13,361 bases of DNA from Dehalococcoidia bacterium UBA5629 (GCA_002421445.1 DIKB01000019.1:1-13361); one strand, 5' to 3'; shown: positions 1 to 6,505, counted from the stretch's first letter. Numbers and translations are program-made. The notes: generated from the letters alone by a model not told the origin.

Positions 1-82
1 TCATTACCGCACGCTTTAAACGGTCGAATGAGAGTAACTCTGCTTCTTCATATGGTTGCGGGGTCCACTGTTCTTCTGGCAT
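1..82 (-). CDS. Unrecognised protein, N-terminal fragment (cut by window edge)
   Basis: An open frame of 27 codons begins with ATG at 82-80 and runs off the left edge without a stop. A GGAGG ribosome binding site (91-95) lies 8 bases before the ATG, and a good sigma70-type promoter lies further upstream (137-165), so this is very probably the start of a real gene. The visible residues are acidic and polar, beginning MPEEQWTPQPYEEAE, with no signal peptide or membrane segment. I do not recognise the family from this fragment. It runs in the same direction as the riboflavin operon, about 280 bases beyond ribH, but has its own promoter and so is probably a separate unit. Confidence 0.7.
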   Translation of the reverse strand, partial: MPEEQWTPQPYEEAELLSFDRLKRAVM

Positions 83-136
83 CTCACAACCCTCCGATGT
101 GATTTATTCCTACAGATACTATTTTTCTGTATCGCT

Positions 137-165
137 ATGATATGCCCTCAGACTCACACTGTCAA
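137..165 (-). promoter_or_regulatory. Sigma70-type promoter for the left-edge gene
   Basis: On the minus strand TTGACA (165-160, perfect -35) is followed after exactly 17 bases by TATCAT (142-137, 5 of 6 matches to the -10 consensus). Transcription would start near 130 and leave a leader of about 48 bases before the ATG at 82. A short dyad (GATAC/GTATC, loop of 9) lies just downstream in the leader and could be an operator or a weak hairpin. This is the best-looking promoter in the window. Confidence 0.7.
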
Positions 166-194
166 GCCTGTAAGCAAGTATAAACGTCTATTGA

Positions 195-371
195 TTTACC
201 GTTCCTTTGACCGTATACTGGAGTAGGCATACCACGGACATCGAATGTATCGTCGGATCAATGCAAGTTGATAATGCATCCGTCACCGAGGCTAAACCCG
301 GCGATGCCATCGGCATCAAGGTCACAGATCGAGTTCGCCCCGGTGATAAGGTATTTAAAGTTACTTCGTAG
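195..371 (+). pseudogene. Remnant of a small EF-Tu domain II-like protein
   Basis: From about 231 to the TAG at 369-371 the plus strand encodes TTDIECIVGSMQVDNASV, then EAKPGDAIGIKV, then DRVRPGDKVFKV. This matches, from memory, the C-terminal half of a family of roughly 80-90 residue proteins annotated as translation elongation factor-like, which resemble domain II of EF-Tu. The N-terminal half, with its start codon and ribosome binding site, is missing: the frame is closed by TGA at 192-194, and the sequence between that stop and the HTTD motif has no likeness to the family. A 36-codon ORF from ATG 261 exists but has no ribosome binding site. The 3' end overlaps the end of ribH by 11 bases, tail to tail. 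I infer a gene truncated by deletion or rearrangement. An assembly error is possible. Confidence 0.6.
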
Positions 372-843
372 CCTTTCCTTCTACAGACTTAATCACGCTG
401 GCCATTTCTATAGCACTCTGGGCAGCGGCAAAGCCACGGTTGCCCTCTTTTGCTCCGGCGCGCTCAATGGCCTGTTCCAGCGTATCAGCAGTAATAATGC
501 CCTGAATAACCGGAATACCTTCATCGAGACTGACACGGGCAATGCCCTTATTCACCTCTGCCGATACATATTCGAAATGTGGTGTTCCGCCGCGAATGAC
601 AGCGCCGAGACAGATAACCGCATTATATTTACCCTTCTGAGCCAGTTTTTTAGCAAGGAGCGGAATCTCAAGACACCCCGGCACCCAGGCAATATCAACG
701 TCCTGCTCGCTGACCCCATGACGAAACAGGCAATCTTTAGCACCGTTTAACAAGCGTGCCGTAATCACCTCATTGAAACGTGAGATAACAATACCGAACT
801 TGAACCCTTTGCCCTGCAGCATTCCTTCATACACTTCAGCCAT
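361..843 (-). CDS. ribH: 6,7-dimethyl-8-ribityllumazine synthase
   Basis: This enzyme condenses 5-amino-6-ribitylaminouracil with 3,4-dihydroxy-2-butanone 4-phosphate to give the lumazine precursor of riboflavin. The 160-residue length is normal. Visible family motifs are SRFNE (21-25), VPGCLEIP (54-61), GAVIRGGTPHFEYV (80-93) with the catalytic His at 89, and ERAGAKEGNRG (127-137) with the phosphate-binding Arg at 128, then SAIEM near the end. It starts with ATG behind GGAGGA (851-856). It is the last gene of the rib operon, 21 bases after ribBA. Proteins of this family form pentamers or 60-mer capsids that can enclose riboflavin synthase; which form this one takes cannot be seen from the sequence. 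Confidence 0.97.
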   Translation of the reverse strand: MAEVYEGMLQGKGFKFGIVISRFNEVITARLLNGAKDCLFRHGVSEQDVDIAWVPGCLEIPLLAKKLAQKGKYNAVICLGAVIRGGTPHFEYVSAEVNKGIARVSLDEGIPVIQGIITADTLEQAIERAGAKEGNRGFAAAQSAIEMASVIKSVEGKATK

Positions 844-864
844 TAGATATTCCTCCTGTACCTG

Positions 865-2082
865 TTATTTCTTTTTCTTGTCCACCTGCAGCATGTGTCC
901 CATCTTTTTCTGCTTCACTTCCAGATAACGCCGATTATGCTCGGAAGGCTCGATAATGATGGGCACAGTCTCAACAATATGAAGCCCGTAGCTCTCCAAA
1001 CCGATAACTTTTTTGGGATTATTGGTCAATAGCCGAATTTTATGCAGCCCCAGATCCGCAAGTATCTGCGCACCGAGGCCGTAATCGCGGAGATCGGGCG
1101 CAAAGCCGAGAGCGATATTCGCCTCTACCGTATCCATGCCCTGATCCTGCAATGCGTAAGCACGCACCTTGTTATGAATGCCGATACCACGGCCCTCCTG
1201 CCTCATATACAGCAGGACTCCTCGCCCCTCTTCGGCTATTTTTTGCAAAGCCAGTTCTACCTGGCTTCCACAGTCGCAGCGTAAGCTGCCGAAGACATCG
1301 CCTGTAAGACATTCGCTGTGCACTCTGACCAGCACGGGATCACCGTTGTTGCAGATATCACCCAGGATCAATGCCACATGCACGTCAGGATCAACCTTGC
1401 TCTTATATGCCATGACAATAAAATCGCCGTATTTGGTCGGCAACTGGGCTTCGGCGACACGTTCAACAAGCCGTTCATGGCGGCGGCGATAGGTGATCAG
1501 ATCGGCGATACTGACAATCTTAAACCCGTACTTTTCCGACATCGTTTCAAGCTGAGGCAGCCGTGCCATGGATCCGTCATCATTCAAAATCTCGCAGATA
1601 ACACCGGCAGGATAAAGCCCGGAAATCCTCGCCAGATCAACGATAGCCTCGGTATGTCCGGCCCTCACCATAACGCCACCTTTCTTCGCCCGCAACGGAA
1701 ACATATGGCCAGGCCTGGCAATATCCACGGGTTTGGTTGAAGGATCGATGACAGCTTTCACGGTAGCAGCACGGTCATGCGCGGAGATGCCGGTCGTCAC
1801 TTTATGTTTTGCCTCGATCGAGACGGTGAACGCGGTAGAAAAGCCGGAGGTATTCTCATTGACCATGATCGGGATACCCAACTCATCAAGGCGTTCGCCT
1901 ATGATCGGCAGACAGATAAGGCCGCGGGCATTTTTCGCCATGAAGTTGATAATTTCCGGGGTTATTTTCTCGGCAGCGACCGCCAGATCGCCCTCGTTTT
2001 CTCTATTCTCGTCATCAACGATGATAACAGGCCGGCCGGCCTTCATTTCCTCCATCGCCTCAGGTATGGTTGCAAACGACAT
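865..2082 (-). CDS. ribBA: Bifunctional 3,4-dihydroxy-2-butanone-4-phosphate synthase / GTP cyclohydrolase II
   Basis: This fusion of 405 residues supplies both riboflavin precursors. The RibB half (about 1-200) makes dihydroxybutanone phosphate from ribulose 5-phosphate and shows DDENRENEGDL (23-33), RPGHMFPL (123-130) and AGHTEA (141-146). The RibA half (about 205-400) opens GTP and shows the zinc cysteines C258, C269 and C271 in HSECLTGDVFGSLRCDCG, then RQEGRGIG (294-301), RDYGLGAQIL (332-341) and LTNNPKK (352-358). I chose ATG 2082 because AGGTGA (2096-2091) lies 8 bases upstream and the family begins close to this point. A longer frame from 2157 would add 25 unrelated residues and overlap ribE. 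The TGA of ribE sits inside this ribosome binding site, which suggests coupled translation. The C-terminal tail is lysine-rich (KKKK). Confidence 0.97.
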   Translation of the reverse strand: MSFATIPEAMEEMKAGRPVIIVDDENRENEGDLAVAAEKITPEIINFMAKNARGLICLPIIGERLDELGIPIMVNENTSGFSTAFTVSIEAKHKVTTGISAHDRAATVKAVIDPSTKPVDIARPGHMFPLRAKKGGVMVRAGHTEAIVDLARISGLYPAGVICEILNDDGSMARLPQLETMSEKYGFKIVSIADLITYRRRHERLVERVAEAQLPTKYGDFIVMAYKSKVDPDVHVALILGDICNNGDPVLVRVHSECLTGDVFGSLRCDCGSQVELALQKIAEEGRGVLLYMRQEGRGIGIHNKVRAYALQDQGMDTVEANIALGFAPDLRDYGLGAQILADLGLHKIRLLTNNPKKVIGLESYGLHIVETVPIIIEPSEHNRRYLEVKQKKMGHMLQVDKKKK

Positions 2083-2089
2083 AACTAAT

Positions 2090-2725
2090 TCACCTCGTTG
2101 CGGAGTGATCGTCTTTCCTGAGAAAATCCAGAATAACACTCCCTGACTTATTCGCATTCATAAAACTCTCAATATATTTAGCAATTATATCAATTTCAAG
2201 ATTCACTTCATCGCCCGGCTTTCTCTGCCCGAGAATCGTATTCTGTCTCGTGTACCCGACCAGCGAGACGGAGAAAGAGAGAGCATCGCAAGCGATAACC
2301 GTCAGGCTCGCACCGTCAACCGCAATAAACCCCTTCTCCACGATATAGTGCATCACTTCTTTCGGCGCTGCTACTCGAAGTATAACGGCATCACGCTCAG
2401 GCGCAGCAGAGAGAACGCTGCCTGTATCATCGATATGTCCCTGAACAAAATGACCGCCGAAACGCCCTCCCGCAGCCATCGCCCTCTCCAGGTTCACTTT
2501 ATCACCGTAACGCAACTTGCCAATGGTTGTTCGGCGTATCGTCTCCGGCATGACATCAACAGTAAAAGAATCTTTAGTAATACTAACCACAGTCAGACAG
2601 ACACCATTGACAGAGATACTGTCTCCCTGTCCGGTGCTTTCAAGCACAGTACCTGCGATTATTGTTAATTGACGATCTGTGATGCCGCGAACAACGCCTG
2701 TTTCTTCAACTATTCCCGTGAACAC
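2090..2725 (-). CDS. ribE: Riboflavin synthase, alpha subunit
   Basis: This enzyme dismutates two lumazine molecules to riboflavin and the ribitylaminouracil that RibH reuses. The 211 residues form the usual two similar barrel domains. Domain 1 has MFTGIVEETG at the N-terminus, NGVCLTV (40-46) and the PETIRRT loop (60-66). Domain 2 opens with GGHFVQGHIDDTG (90-102) and carries VDGASLTV (136-143) and SLVGYTRQNT (154-163). The C-terminus has the trimer helix region IDIIAKYIE. The start is GTG at 2725, directly after two tandem TAA stops that close ribD; GGGGGA within the last ribD codons is the ribosome binding site. ribD and ribE are therefore in one reading frame, separated only by those stops. 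Confidence 0.97.
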   Translation of the reverse strand: MFTGIVEETGVVRGITDRQLTIIAGTVLESTGQGDSISVNGVCLTVVSITKDSFTVDVMPETIRRTTIGKLRYGDKVNLERAMAAGGRFGGHFVQGHIDDTGSVLSAAPERDAVILRVAAPKEVMHYIVEKGFIAVDGASLTVIACDALSFSVSLVGYTRQNTILGQRKPGDEVNLEIDIIAKYIESFMNANKSGSVILDFLRKDDHSATR

Positions 2726-2728
2726 TTA

Positions 2729-3832
2729 TTATCCCCCGGACGGATATCCTGACACCAGAATATTATCGCCGAACATATCAATTGTAACATCCTTGAGACG
2801 CATGGCACTAGCCACGGCTTCGACGCCGGCGCCGCCGACAGCGCTTTTAGCCTCAGCACCACCAATGATAAGCGGAGCGATGAAAACCATGACCTTATCG
2901 ATAAGCCTCCGGTCAACCAGCGATCCGAGAAGTGCGCTGCCACCTTCAACAAGAACCGTCGTTATCTGCCGTTTTCCTAGCTCGATCAGCAGGTCGGATA
3001 AAACAATCAATCCGTTCTGAGTCGACACACGGATAACGTCAACGCCGCTTTTCTGCAACTGCTTCACCCGCGTCCCGTTGAGAGAATCAGCGACAGCAAT
3101 AATCGTCCTCCCTGGTTGATTAAACACCCGCGCCTCTGACGGCACTCTTCCCTTGCTATCAACAATGATGCGCACCGGTTGTTTCCCCATCGGTTTATCA
3201 CCATCCCGTGCGGTGAGATGAGGGTCATCGATAATGACGGTATTGATACCAATCATGACCGCATCAACTATCCGTCGCATCTTGTGAACATATTGCCTGC
3301 ATTCTTCGTTACTGATCCACCTGGAATCGCCGCTACGCGTAGCAATTTTGCCATCCAGACTCATTGCGTATTTGGCAATAACAAACGGCACGCCGGTGGT
3401 AATGTATTTAAAAAAGCCTTCATTAAGTTTCCGTGCCTCATTTTCATACTCACCGATGATGACCTTAATACCGGCTTGTTCCAATCTCTTCATTCCGCCG
3501 CCGCAGACCAGCGGATTCTGATCGAGCAATGCCATATGAACTTCGATGATGCCCGCTACAATGATCGCTTCCGTACAGGGACCGGTGCGTCCTTGATGAC
3601 AACACGGTTCCAGCGTTACATAGAGCGTGGCTCCTTTAGCTTGCTCGCCTGCCTGCTTCAAAGCCATGATTTCGGCATGATCCGATCCAGGTGGCTGTGT
3701 GTATCCCATGCCCACAATGACGCCATCTTTCACAATGATAGCGCCCACTGCAGGATTCGGGCTTGCTTTTCCCAGCGCCAGATTGGCCTGTTCCAGAGCC
3801 AGTGCCATATAATCAATATTGTTCACTAACAC
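2729..3832 (-). CDS. ribD: Bifunctional diaminohydroxyphosphoribosylaminopyrimidine deaminase / 5-amino-6-(5-phosphoribosylamino)uracil reductase
   Basis: RibD carries out the second and third steps of riboflavin synthesis, zinc-dependent deamination and NADPH-dependent ribose reduction. The deaminase domain (about 1-145) has SPNPAVGA (24-31), HAE at 52-54 and EPCCHQGRTGPC (75-86), giving zinc ligands H52, C77 and C86 and the proton shuttle E54. The reductase domain (about 146-367) opens with PFVIAKYAMSLDGKIA and has SRWIS, a GINTVIIDDPHLTAR motif and VEGGSALLGSLVD. At 367 residues the length is normal. The best start is GTG 3832, 7 bases after GGTGG; GTG 3826 or ATG 3808 are alternatives. 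It heads the rib operon, with ribE beginning 3 bases after its stop. Confidence 0.96.
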   Translation of the reverse strand: MLVNNIDYMALALEQANLALGKASPNPAVGAIIVKDGVIVGMGYTQPPGSDHAEIMALKQAGEQAKGATLYVTLEPCCHQGRTGPCTEAIIVAGIIEVHMALLDQNPLVCGGGMKRLEQAGIKVIIGEYENEARKLNEGFFKYITTGVPFVIAKYAMSLDGKIATRSGDSRWISNEECRQYVHKMRRIVDAVMIGINTVIIDDPHLTARDGDKPMGKQPVRIIVDSKGRVPSEARVFNQPGRTIIAVADSLNGTRVKQLQKSGVDVIRVSTQNGLIVLSDLLIELGKRQITTVLVEGGSALLGSLVDRRLIDKVMVFIAPLIIGGAEAKSAVGGAGVEAVASAMRLKDVTIDMFGDNILVSGYPSGG

Positions 3833-3844
3833 AATGCGACCACC

Positions 3845-3891
3845 ATAGCATGTTCAAACGTATATAGTGAATGTTAACGAAAGCATGCTAT
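3845..3891. promoter_or_regulatory. Inverted repeat in the rib operon leader (candidate operator)
   Basis: Arms ATAGCATG (3845-3852) and CATGCTAT (3884-3891) are exact 8-base inverted repeats separated by 31 bases. The outer arm also contains the self-palindrome AGCATGCT. One arm falls in the spacer of the proposed promoter and the other in the leader, so a dimeric repressor or a leader stem are both possible. The leader between the likely transcription start and ribD is only about 30 bases, too short for an FMN riboswitch. Function is inferred from position only. Confidence 0.35.
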
Positions 3892-3899
3892 TTTGTCCA
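3871..3899 (-). promoter_or_regulatory. Probable promoter of the rib operon
   Basis: On the minus strand TGGACA (3899-3894, 5 of 6 to the -35 consensus) and TAACAT (3876-3871, 4 of 6 to the -10) are spaced by exactly 17 bases. Transcription would begin near 3864, about 32 bases before the ribD GTG. TATATA at 3866-3861 is an alternative -10 but has no convincing -35. Confidence 0.4.
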
Positions 3900-3940
3900 C
3901 TTCCGTCACCCTGTACAACGATTCATCATAAATACAATCT

Positions 3941-3976
3941 AAAAAAGAAGCCCCCTCCGCAAGCGGAGGAGGCTTC
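3941..3976 (-). terminator. Rho-independent terminator of the SIMPL lipoprotein gene
   Basis: Arms 3947-3960 and 3963-3976 pair over 14 positions with one mismatch (GAAGCC...CTCCGC against its complement), closing on a tiny loop. On the minus strand a run of six T (3946-3941) follows at once. It lies 25 bases beyond the stop of the 4001-4801 gene and separates it from the rib operon. Confidence 0.85.
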
Positions 3977-4000
3977 GGCACCGCCTGAATAAATGTATCG

Positions 4001-4801
4001 TTATCTCATCTCGTAAACAAGCTGCACCGTAGTCTGAAAATCAAGCTCTCCAGCACTGATCTGCGTTGGCGCAGATGCAGCACCCATAGCAGAATCCGAT
4101 TTCAAGTAGTTGCGCACCATCGGTGTGCCGTACTGGACATTCTCCGTCATATAGATGAGCCTTCCCAGCCTGATACCGGCCGCATCTGCCATTTGCTTGG
4201 CCTTGTTTACAGCATATGCCACAGCTTTAGCCCTGGCTTCTTTATAAAAAGGAGTGGGATCATCAACCGTAAAATCGATATTATTTATCCTCGTCAAATC
4301 GCCGGCGGCGGCAGCAACGTCATCGATAATGGACCCGGCCTTATCGATCTGCCTGATCTTGGCCACAATGGTATTGGCGACGCGGTAGGCGATAATCTCG
4401 TTCCTCTTCTGGTTCTCCTTCTCCAGCCACTGGTACACGGGAGAGACGTTGAAGTTCTGCGTCTGGATATCTTTATCAGCAATGCCTTTCGCTTTCAGCG
4501 CCTTCATCACCTTATCCATGGCCTCGGCGGCCTTTCGCTGAGCCTCAGTTACGGAAACTTCCTGAGCCTCCACACCAAGGCTCAATAGAGCAATGTCCGG
4601 AGCGGCCGTCACCTTGCCATCGCCCGAAACCCATAACCCGACGGATTGCTGGCTCCAGATCAATGAGCCGGAACCGATATCCTGTGCTATTGACAGAGGA
4701 GAAGGAATGGACATACCATTTTCTCCTGAACTGCATCCGGGCAGAGCACCGAGCACGACCGCCACAATGAGAAGCGGCACCAATAACCAATATTTTTTCA
4801 T
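4001..4801 (-). CDS. SIMPL / DUF541 domain lipoprotein
   Basis: This 266-residue protein has a lipoprotein signal peptide: MKKYW, a hydrophobic core (6-20) and the lipobox LPGC with the lipidated cysteine at 23. The mature part matches the SIMPL (DUF541) domain, recognisable from VSGDGKVTAAPD (about 58-69), the helix rich in A, E and K (EAQRKAAEAMDKVMKALK), the stretch KDIQTQNFNVSPVY, FYKEARAKAVAYAVNKAKQMA, and the LDFQTTVQLVYEM C-terminus. Members are periplasmic or surface proteins of poorly defined role, some linked to oxidative stress. ATG 4801 is preceded by GGAGG (4812-4808). It is divergent from lepB and followed by its own terminator, so it is likely a single-gene unit. A link to the neighbouring riboflavin genes is not indicated. 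Confidence 0.88.
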   Translation of the reverse strand: MKKYWLLVPLLIVAVVLGALPGCSSGENGMSIPSPLSIAQDIGSGSLIWSQQSVGLWVSGDGKVTAAPDIALLSLGVEAQEVSVTEAQRKAAEAMDKVMKALKAKGIADKDIQTQNFNVSPVYQWLEKENQKRNEIIAYRVANTIVAKIRQIDKAGSIIDDVAAAAGDLTRINNIDFTVDDPTPFYKEARAKAVAYAVNKAKQMADAAGIRLGRLIYMTENVQYGTPMVRNYLKSDSAMGAASAPTQISAGELDFQTTVQLVYEMR

Positions 4802-4862
4802 GATAAACCTCCATAGTTTATTTTTCGTTTTTACAGTAACAAGAACAACACATGTGCTTTCT

Positions 4863-4868
4863 ATTATA
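4863..4868 (-). promoter_or_regulatory. Candidate -10 box for the SIMPL gene
   Basis: A perfect TATAAT is read on the minus strand at 4868-4863, about 60 bases before the ATG at 4801. No good -35 hexamer is seen at the right distance (AACAAA at 17 bases). The 147-base divergent gap to lepB is AT-rich and contains no other feature that I can support; a promoter for lepB must also be here but I cannot single one out. Confidence 0.35.
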
Positions 4869-4948
4869 ACGATAACGGGACAGGTTTTGTTTAGTCCATA
4901 GAAACGCGGCTAAAAATGCTATAGAATAATATAAGAGCAAGGAAAACC

Positions 4949-5482
4949 ATGAAATATATTCGAGACATCATTGTCACCGCTATCACTGCCATAGTGATCT
5001 TCGCCGTCCTCCAGATAAGCATTGGAGGCTTCAAGGTCTATGGTCAATGCATGGTGCCCAATGTTCAACATGGAGACTACCTCATGCTGAACAAAATCGC
5101 ATATTATTTCGAAGAGCCGATGCGGGGTGACGTCATCGTTTTTCAATCGCCGCGCGATCCGCAAACTAATCTTCTGAAACGCATTGTCGGCATCCCCGGT
5201 GAATCAATAGAGATCACTCACGGCACCGTCTACATCAATGGTACCGCGCTGGGAGAACCGTATATTGCAGAACCGCCCCGGTATACATACCCGAAAGAGA
5301 TAGTGCCCCGTAATAGCTATTTTGTTCTCGGCGATAACCGCAACAACAGCGCCGATTCCCATACAGGTTTTACCGTACCAAAGGAAAATATCATCGGAAA
5401 AGCGTGGTTCAACTACTGGCCTCCCCCCGAATGGGGACTGGTCAAGCACATCACATTTGAACAGGCTCTCGGTAAAAATTAA
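4949..5482 (+). CDS. lepB: Signal peptidase I with cysteine at the nucleophile position
   Basis: The 177-residue protein has one N-terminal membrane segment (about 7-25) followed by the S26 signal peptidase fold, which removes signal peptides from exported proteins on the outer face of the membrane. The box normally read as G-x-S-M-x-P is here GQCMVP (32-37), so the catalytic serine position is Cys34 (codon TGC). The general base Lys77 is present in LLKRIVGIPGE, and the conserved box GDNRNNSADSHTG (128-140) is intact. RGDVIVF (59-65) is also typical. The start ATG is preceded by AAGGA at 4939-4943. It is 28 bases upstream of pyrE and probably co-transcribed with it. Apart from the Ser-to-Cys change nothing suggests decay. 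Confidence 0.93.
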   Translation: MKYIRDIIVTAITAIVIFAVLQISIGGFKVYGQCMVPNVQHGDYLMLNKIAYYFEEPMRGDVIVFQSPRDPQTNLLKRIVGIPGESIEITHGTVYINGTALGEPYIAEPPRYTYPKEIVPRNSYFVLGDNRNNSADSHTGFTVPKENIIGKAWFNYWPPPEWGLVKHITFEQALGKN

Positions 5483-5510
5483 CTGGCAAGAACGTTGCAA
5501 CGGGAGAAGC

Positions 5511-6071
5511 ATGTCAGAACAAATACTGCAATTATTTAAAGACACCGGCGTTATGATGGAGGGACATTTCCTGCTCACATCAGGCTTGCACTCGCCGGTA
5601 TACTGCGAGAAATTCCGCATGCTGCAGTATCCGAAGCATACAGAGACCCTTTGCCGTCTGATAGCTGACCACTTCAAAGATCAAAATGTACGGTGGGTTG
5701 CCGGGCCAACTATGGGAGGCATTATTCTCGCATATGAAGTAGCGAAGATTCTGGACGTCAGAGGCATCTATGCAGAAAAAGAAGGAAACGAAAGAGTCTT
5801 CCGCAGAGGACACCCGATTGTACCCGGAGACCGCGTCCTGATCGTCGATGATATCATCACCACCGGAGGCTCAATTCTTGAAGTTATCAAGGCAGTTCAG
5901 AAAGTCGGCGGTACTATTGTAGGCGCCGGAGTGCTCGTCGATAGATCACCCGAGGAGATCAATCTCGGAATCCCCTTCTTCAGCTGTCTCAGAACAACAA
6001 CCAAAACGTACCAGCCGGATTCATGCCCTCTCTGCAAAGCAGGTATTCCGCTCGTCAGACTCGGCGGATAA
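5511..6071 (+). CDS. pyrE: Orotate phosphoribosyltransferase
   Basis: PyrE joins orotate to PRPP to form orotidine 5'-phosphate in pyrimidine synthesis. The 186-residue protein shows the orotate-side motif GHFLLTSGLHSPVYCEKF (18-35), the flexible loop KEGNERVFRRG (90-100) and the PRPP-binding motif VLIVDDIITTGGS (109-121). The C-terminus carries a CPLCKAGIPL segment (172-181), a pattern I associate with a subgroup of bacterial and archaeal PyrE. The frame is open back to 5322, but that extension lies inside lepB; ATG 5511 has GGGAG 5 bases upstream and matches the family start. It follows lepB after 28 bases. No clear terminator follows; a 7-base stem with a 14-base loop at 6086-6113 lacks a T-run. 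Confidence 0.95.
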   Translation: MSEQILQLFKDTGVMMEGHFLLTSGLHSPVYCEKFRMLQYPKHTETLCRLIADHFKDQNVRWVAGPTMGGIILAYEVAKILDVRGIYAEKEGNERVFRRGHPIVPGDRVLIVDDIITTGGSILEVIKAVQKVGGTIVGAGVLVDRSPEEINLGIPFFSCLRTTTKTYQPDSCPLCKAGIPLVRLGG

Positions 6072-6143
6072 AATCAGTGAACGTTCTTCTTGTCACCTTG
6101 TATCTTCAAGAAGTGGTACTCTGTATAAAGACGAGACAGGCCG

Positions 6144-6263
6144 TGTCACCTGAGCGAAGTCGAAAGGCCTCAGGTTGCATTACAAACTGGACTCTTATAA
6201 CAAAACAGTTACAAAGAGTAACAGGAGATTTCTCGATTCCGCTTCGCTACACTCGAAATGACA
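6144..6263. repeat. Inverted-repeat element, copy 1
   Basis: The left arm TGTCACC-TGAGCGAAGTCGAA (6144-6163 and on to 6174) and the right arm GAGATTTCTCGATTCCGCTT...CTCGAAATGACA (6225-6263) are imperfect inverted repeats ending in TGTCA/TGACA. The left arm closely resembles that of copy 2 (6394), and both right arms begin GAGATTTCTCG and end CTCGAAATGAC. Copy 1 is about 120 bases. The pattern looks like a dispersed non-autonomous palindromic element of the kind found in many copies in some genomes; the genome-wide count is not visible here. Confidence 0.65.
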
Positions 6264-6276
6264 TTACTCAGTGTAG

Positions 6277-6367
6277 GTTCGCCGAGTAGCTGCGCAGCAG
6301 CGTATCGAGGTGAACGAGCGACTGATTATCTTCTCGATACTATTGCTATCGCAATAACTCGAAGAAC
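6277..6367. repeat. Inverted-repeat element of a second type
   Basis: Arms 6277-6310 (GTTCGCCGAGTAGCTGCGCA and on to GTATCGAGG) and 6330-6367 (its imperfect complement, CTTCTCGATAC...CTCGAAGAAC) pair over most of their length. Each arm can also fold alone: GCTGCGCAGC (6289-6298) is a 10-base palindrome, and TATTGC-TATC-GCAATA (6341-6356) is a hairpin. It sits exactly between copies 1 and 2 of the other element. Confidence 0.6.
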
Positions 6368-6393
6368 AGGCACGTTGTCACCCCTCTTTTTCT

Positions 6394-6487
6394 TGTCACC
6401 CCGAGCGAAGCCGAGGGGTCTCCTGTTACTAACACAAAACGTGTCATATCTCGCATCCTGAGATTTCTCGGCAAGCTCGAAATGACC
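6394..6487. repeat. Inverted-repeat element, copy 2
   Basis: The left arm TGTCACCCCGAGCGAAGCCG (6394-6413, continuing AGGGGTCTC) and the right arm GAGATTTCTCGG...CTCGAAATGACC (6460-6487) repeat the plan of copy 1 in about 94 bases. The left arm alone also holds the small palindrome CCCCGAGCGAAGCCGAGGGG. A further partial TGTCACCCCTC lies just upstream at 6377-6387. Confidence 0.65.
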
Positions 6488-6505
6488 ATATAGAATTCTT
6501 ATTAT

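Noticed and set aside
268..750. 160-codon plus-strand frame opposite ribH
   Set aside because: It is antisense to a clear lumazine synthase, has no family features and is a shadow; the genuine plus-strand signal here is the short EF-Tu-like remnant in another frame.
2083..2157. Longer ribBA start giving 25 extra N-terminal residues
   Set aside because: The extension overlaps ribE, has no ribosome binding site and does not resemble the family; ATG 2082 has a well-placed AGGTGA.
3833..4000. FMN riboswitch before ribD
   Set aside because: No conserved riboswitch segments are seen and the leader after the probable start site is only about 30 bases.
5322..5510. Longer pyrE frame beginning inside lepB
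   Set aside because: It runs through lepB coding sequence; the family start and a GGGAG site both support ATG 5511.
6086..6113. Terminator for pyrE
   Set aside because: The CTTCTTG/CAAGAAG stem is only 7 bases with a 14-base loop and no T-run follows, so it cannot be called a rho-independent terminator.
6023..6461. Plus-strand frames of 67-88 codons in the pyrE-nfnA gap
   Set aside because: They run across inverted-repeat elements, have no ribosome binding sites and give low-complexity, unlikely proteins.
6144..6487. CRISPR array
   Set aside because: The repeats are inverted, few, of differing length and not regularly spaced.
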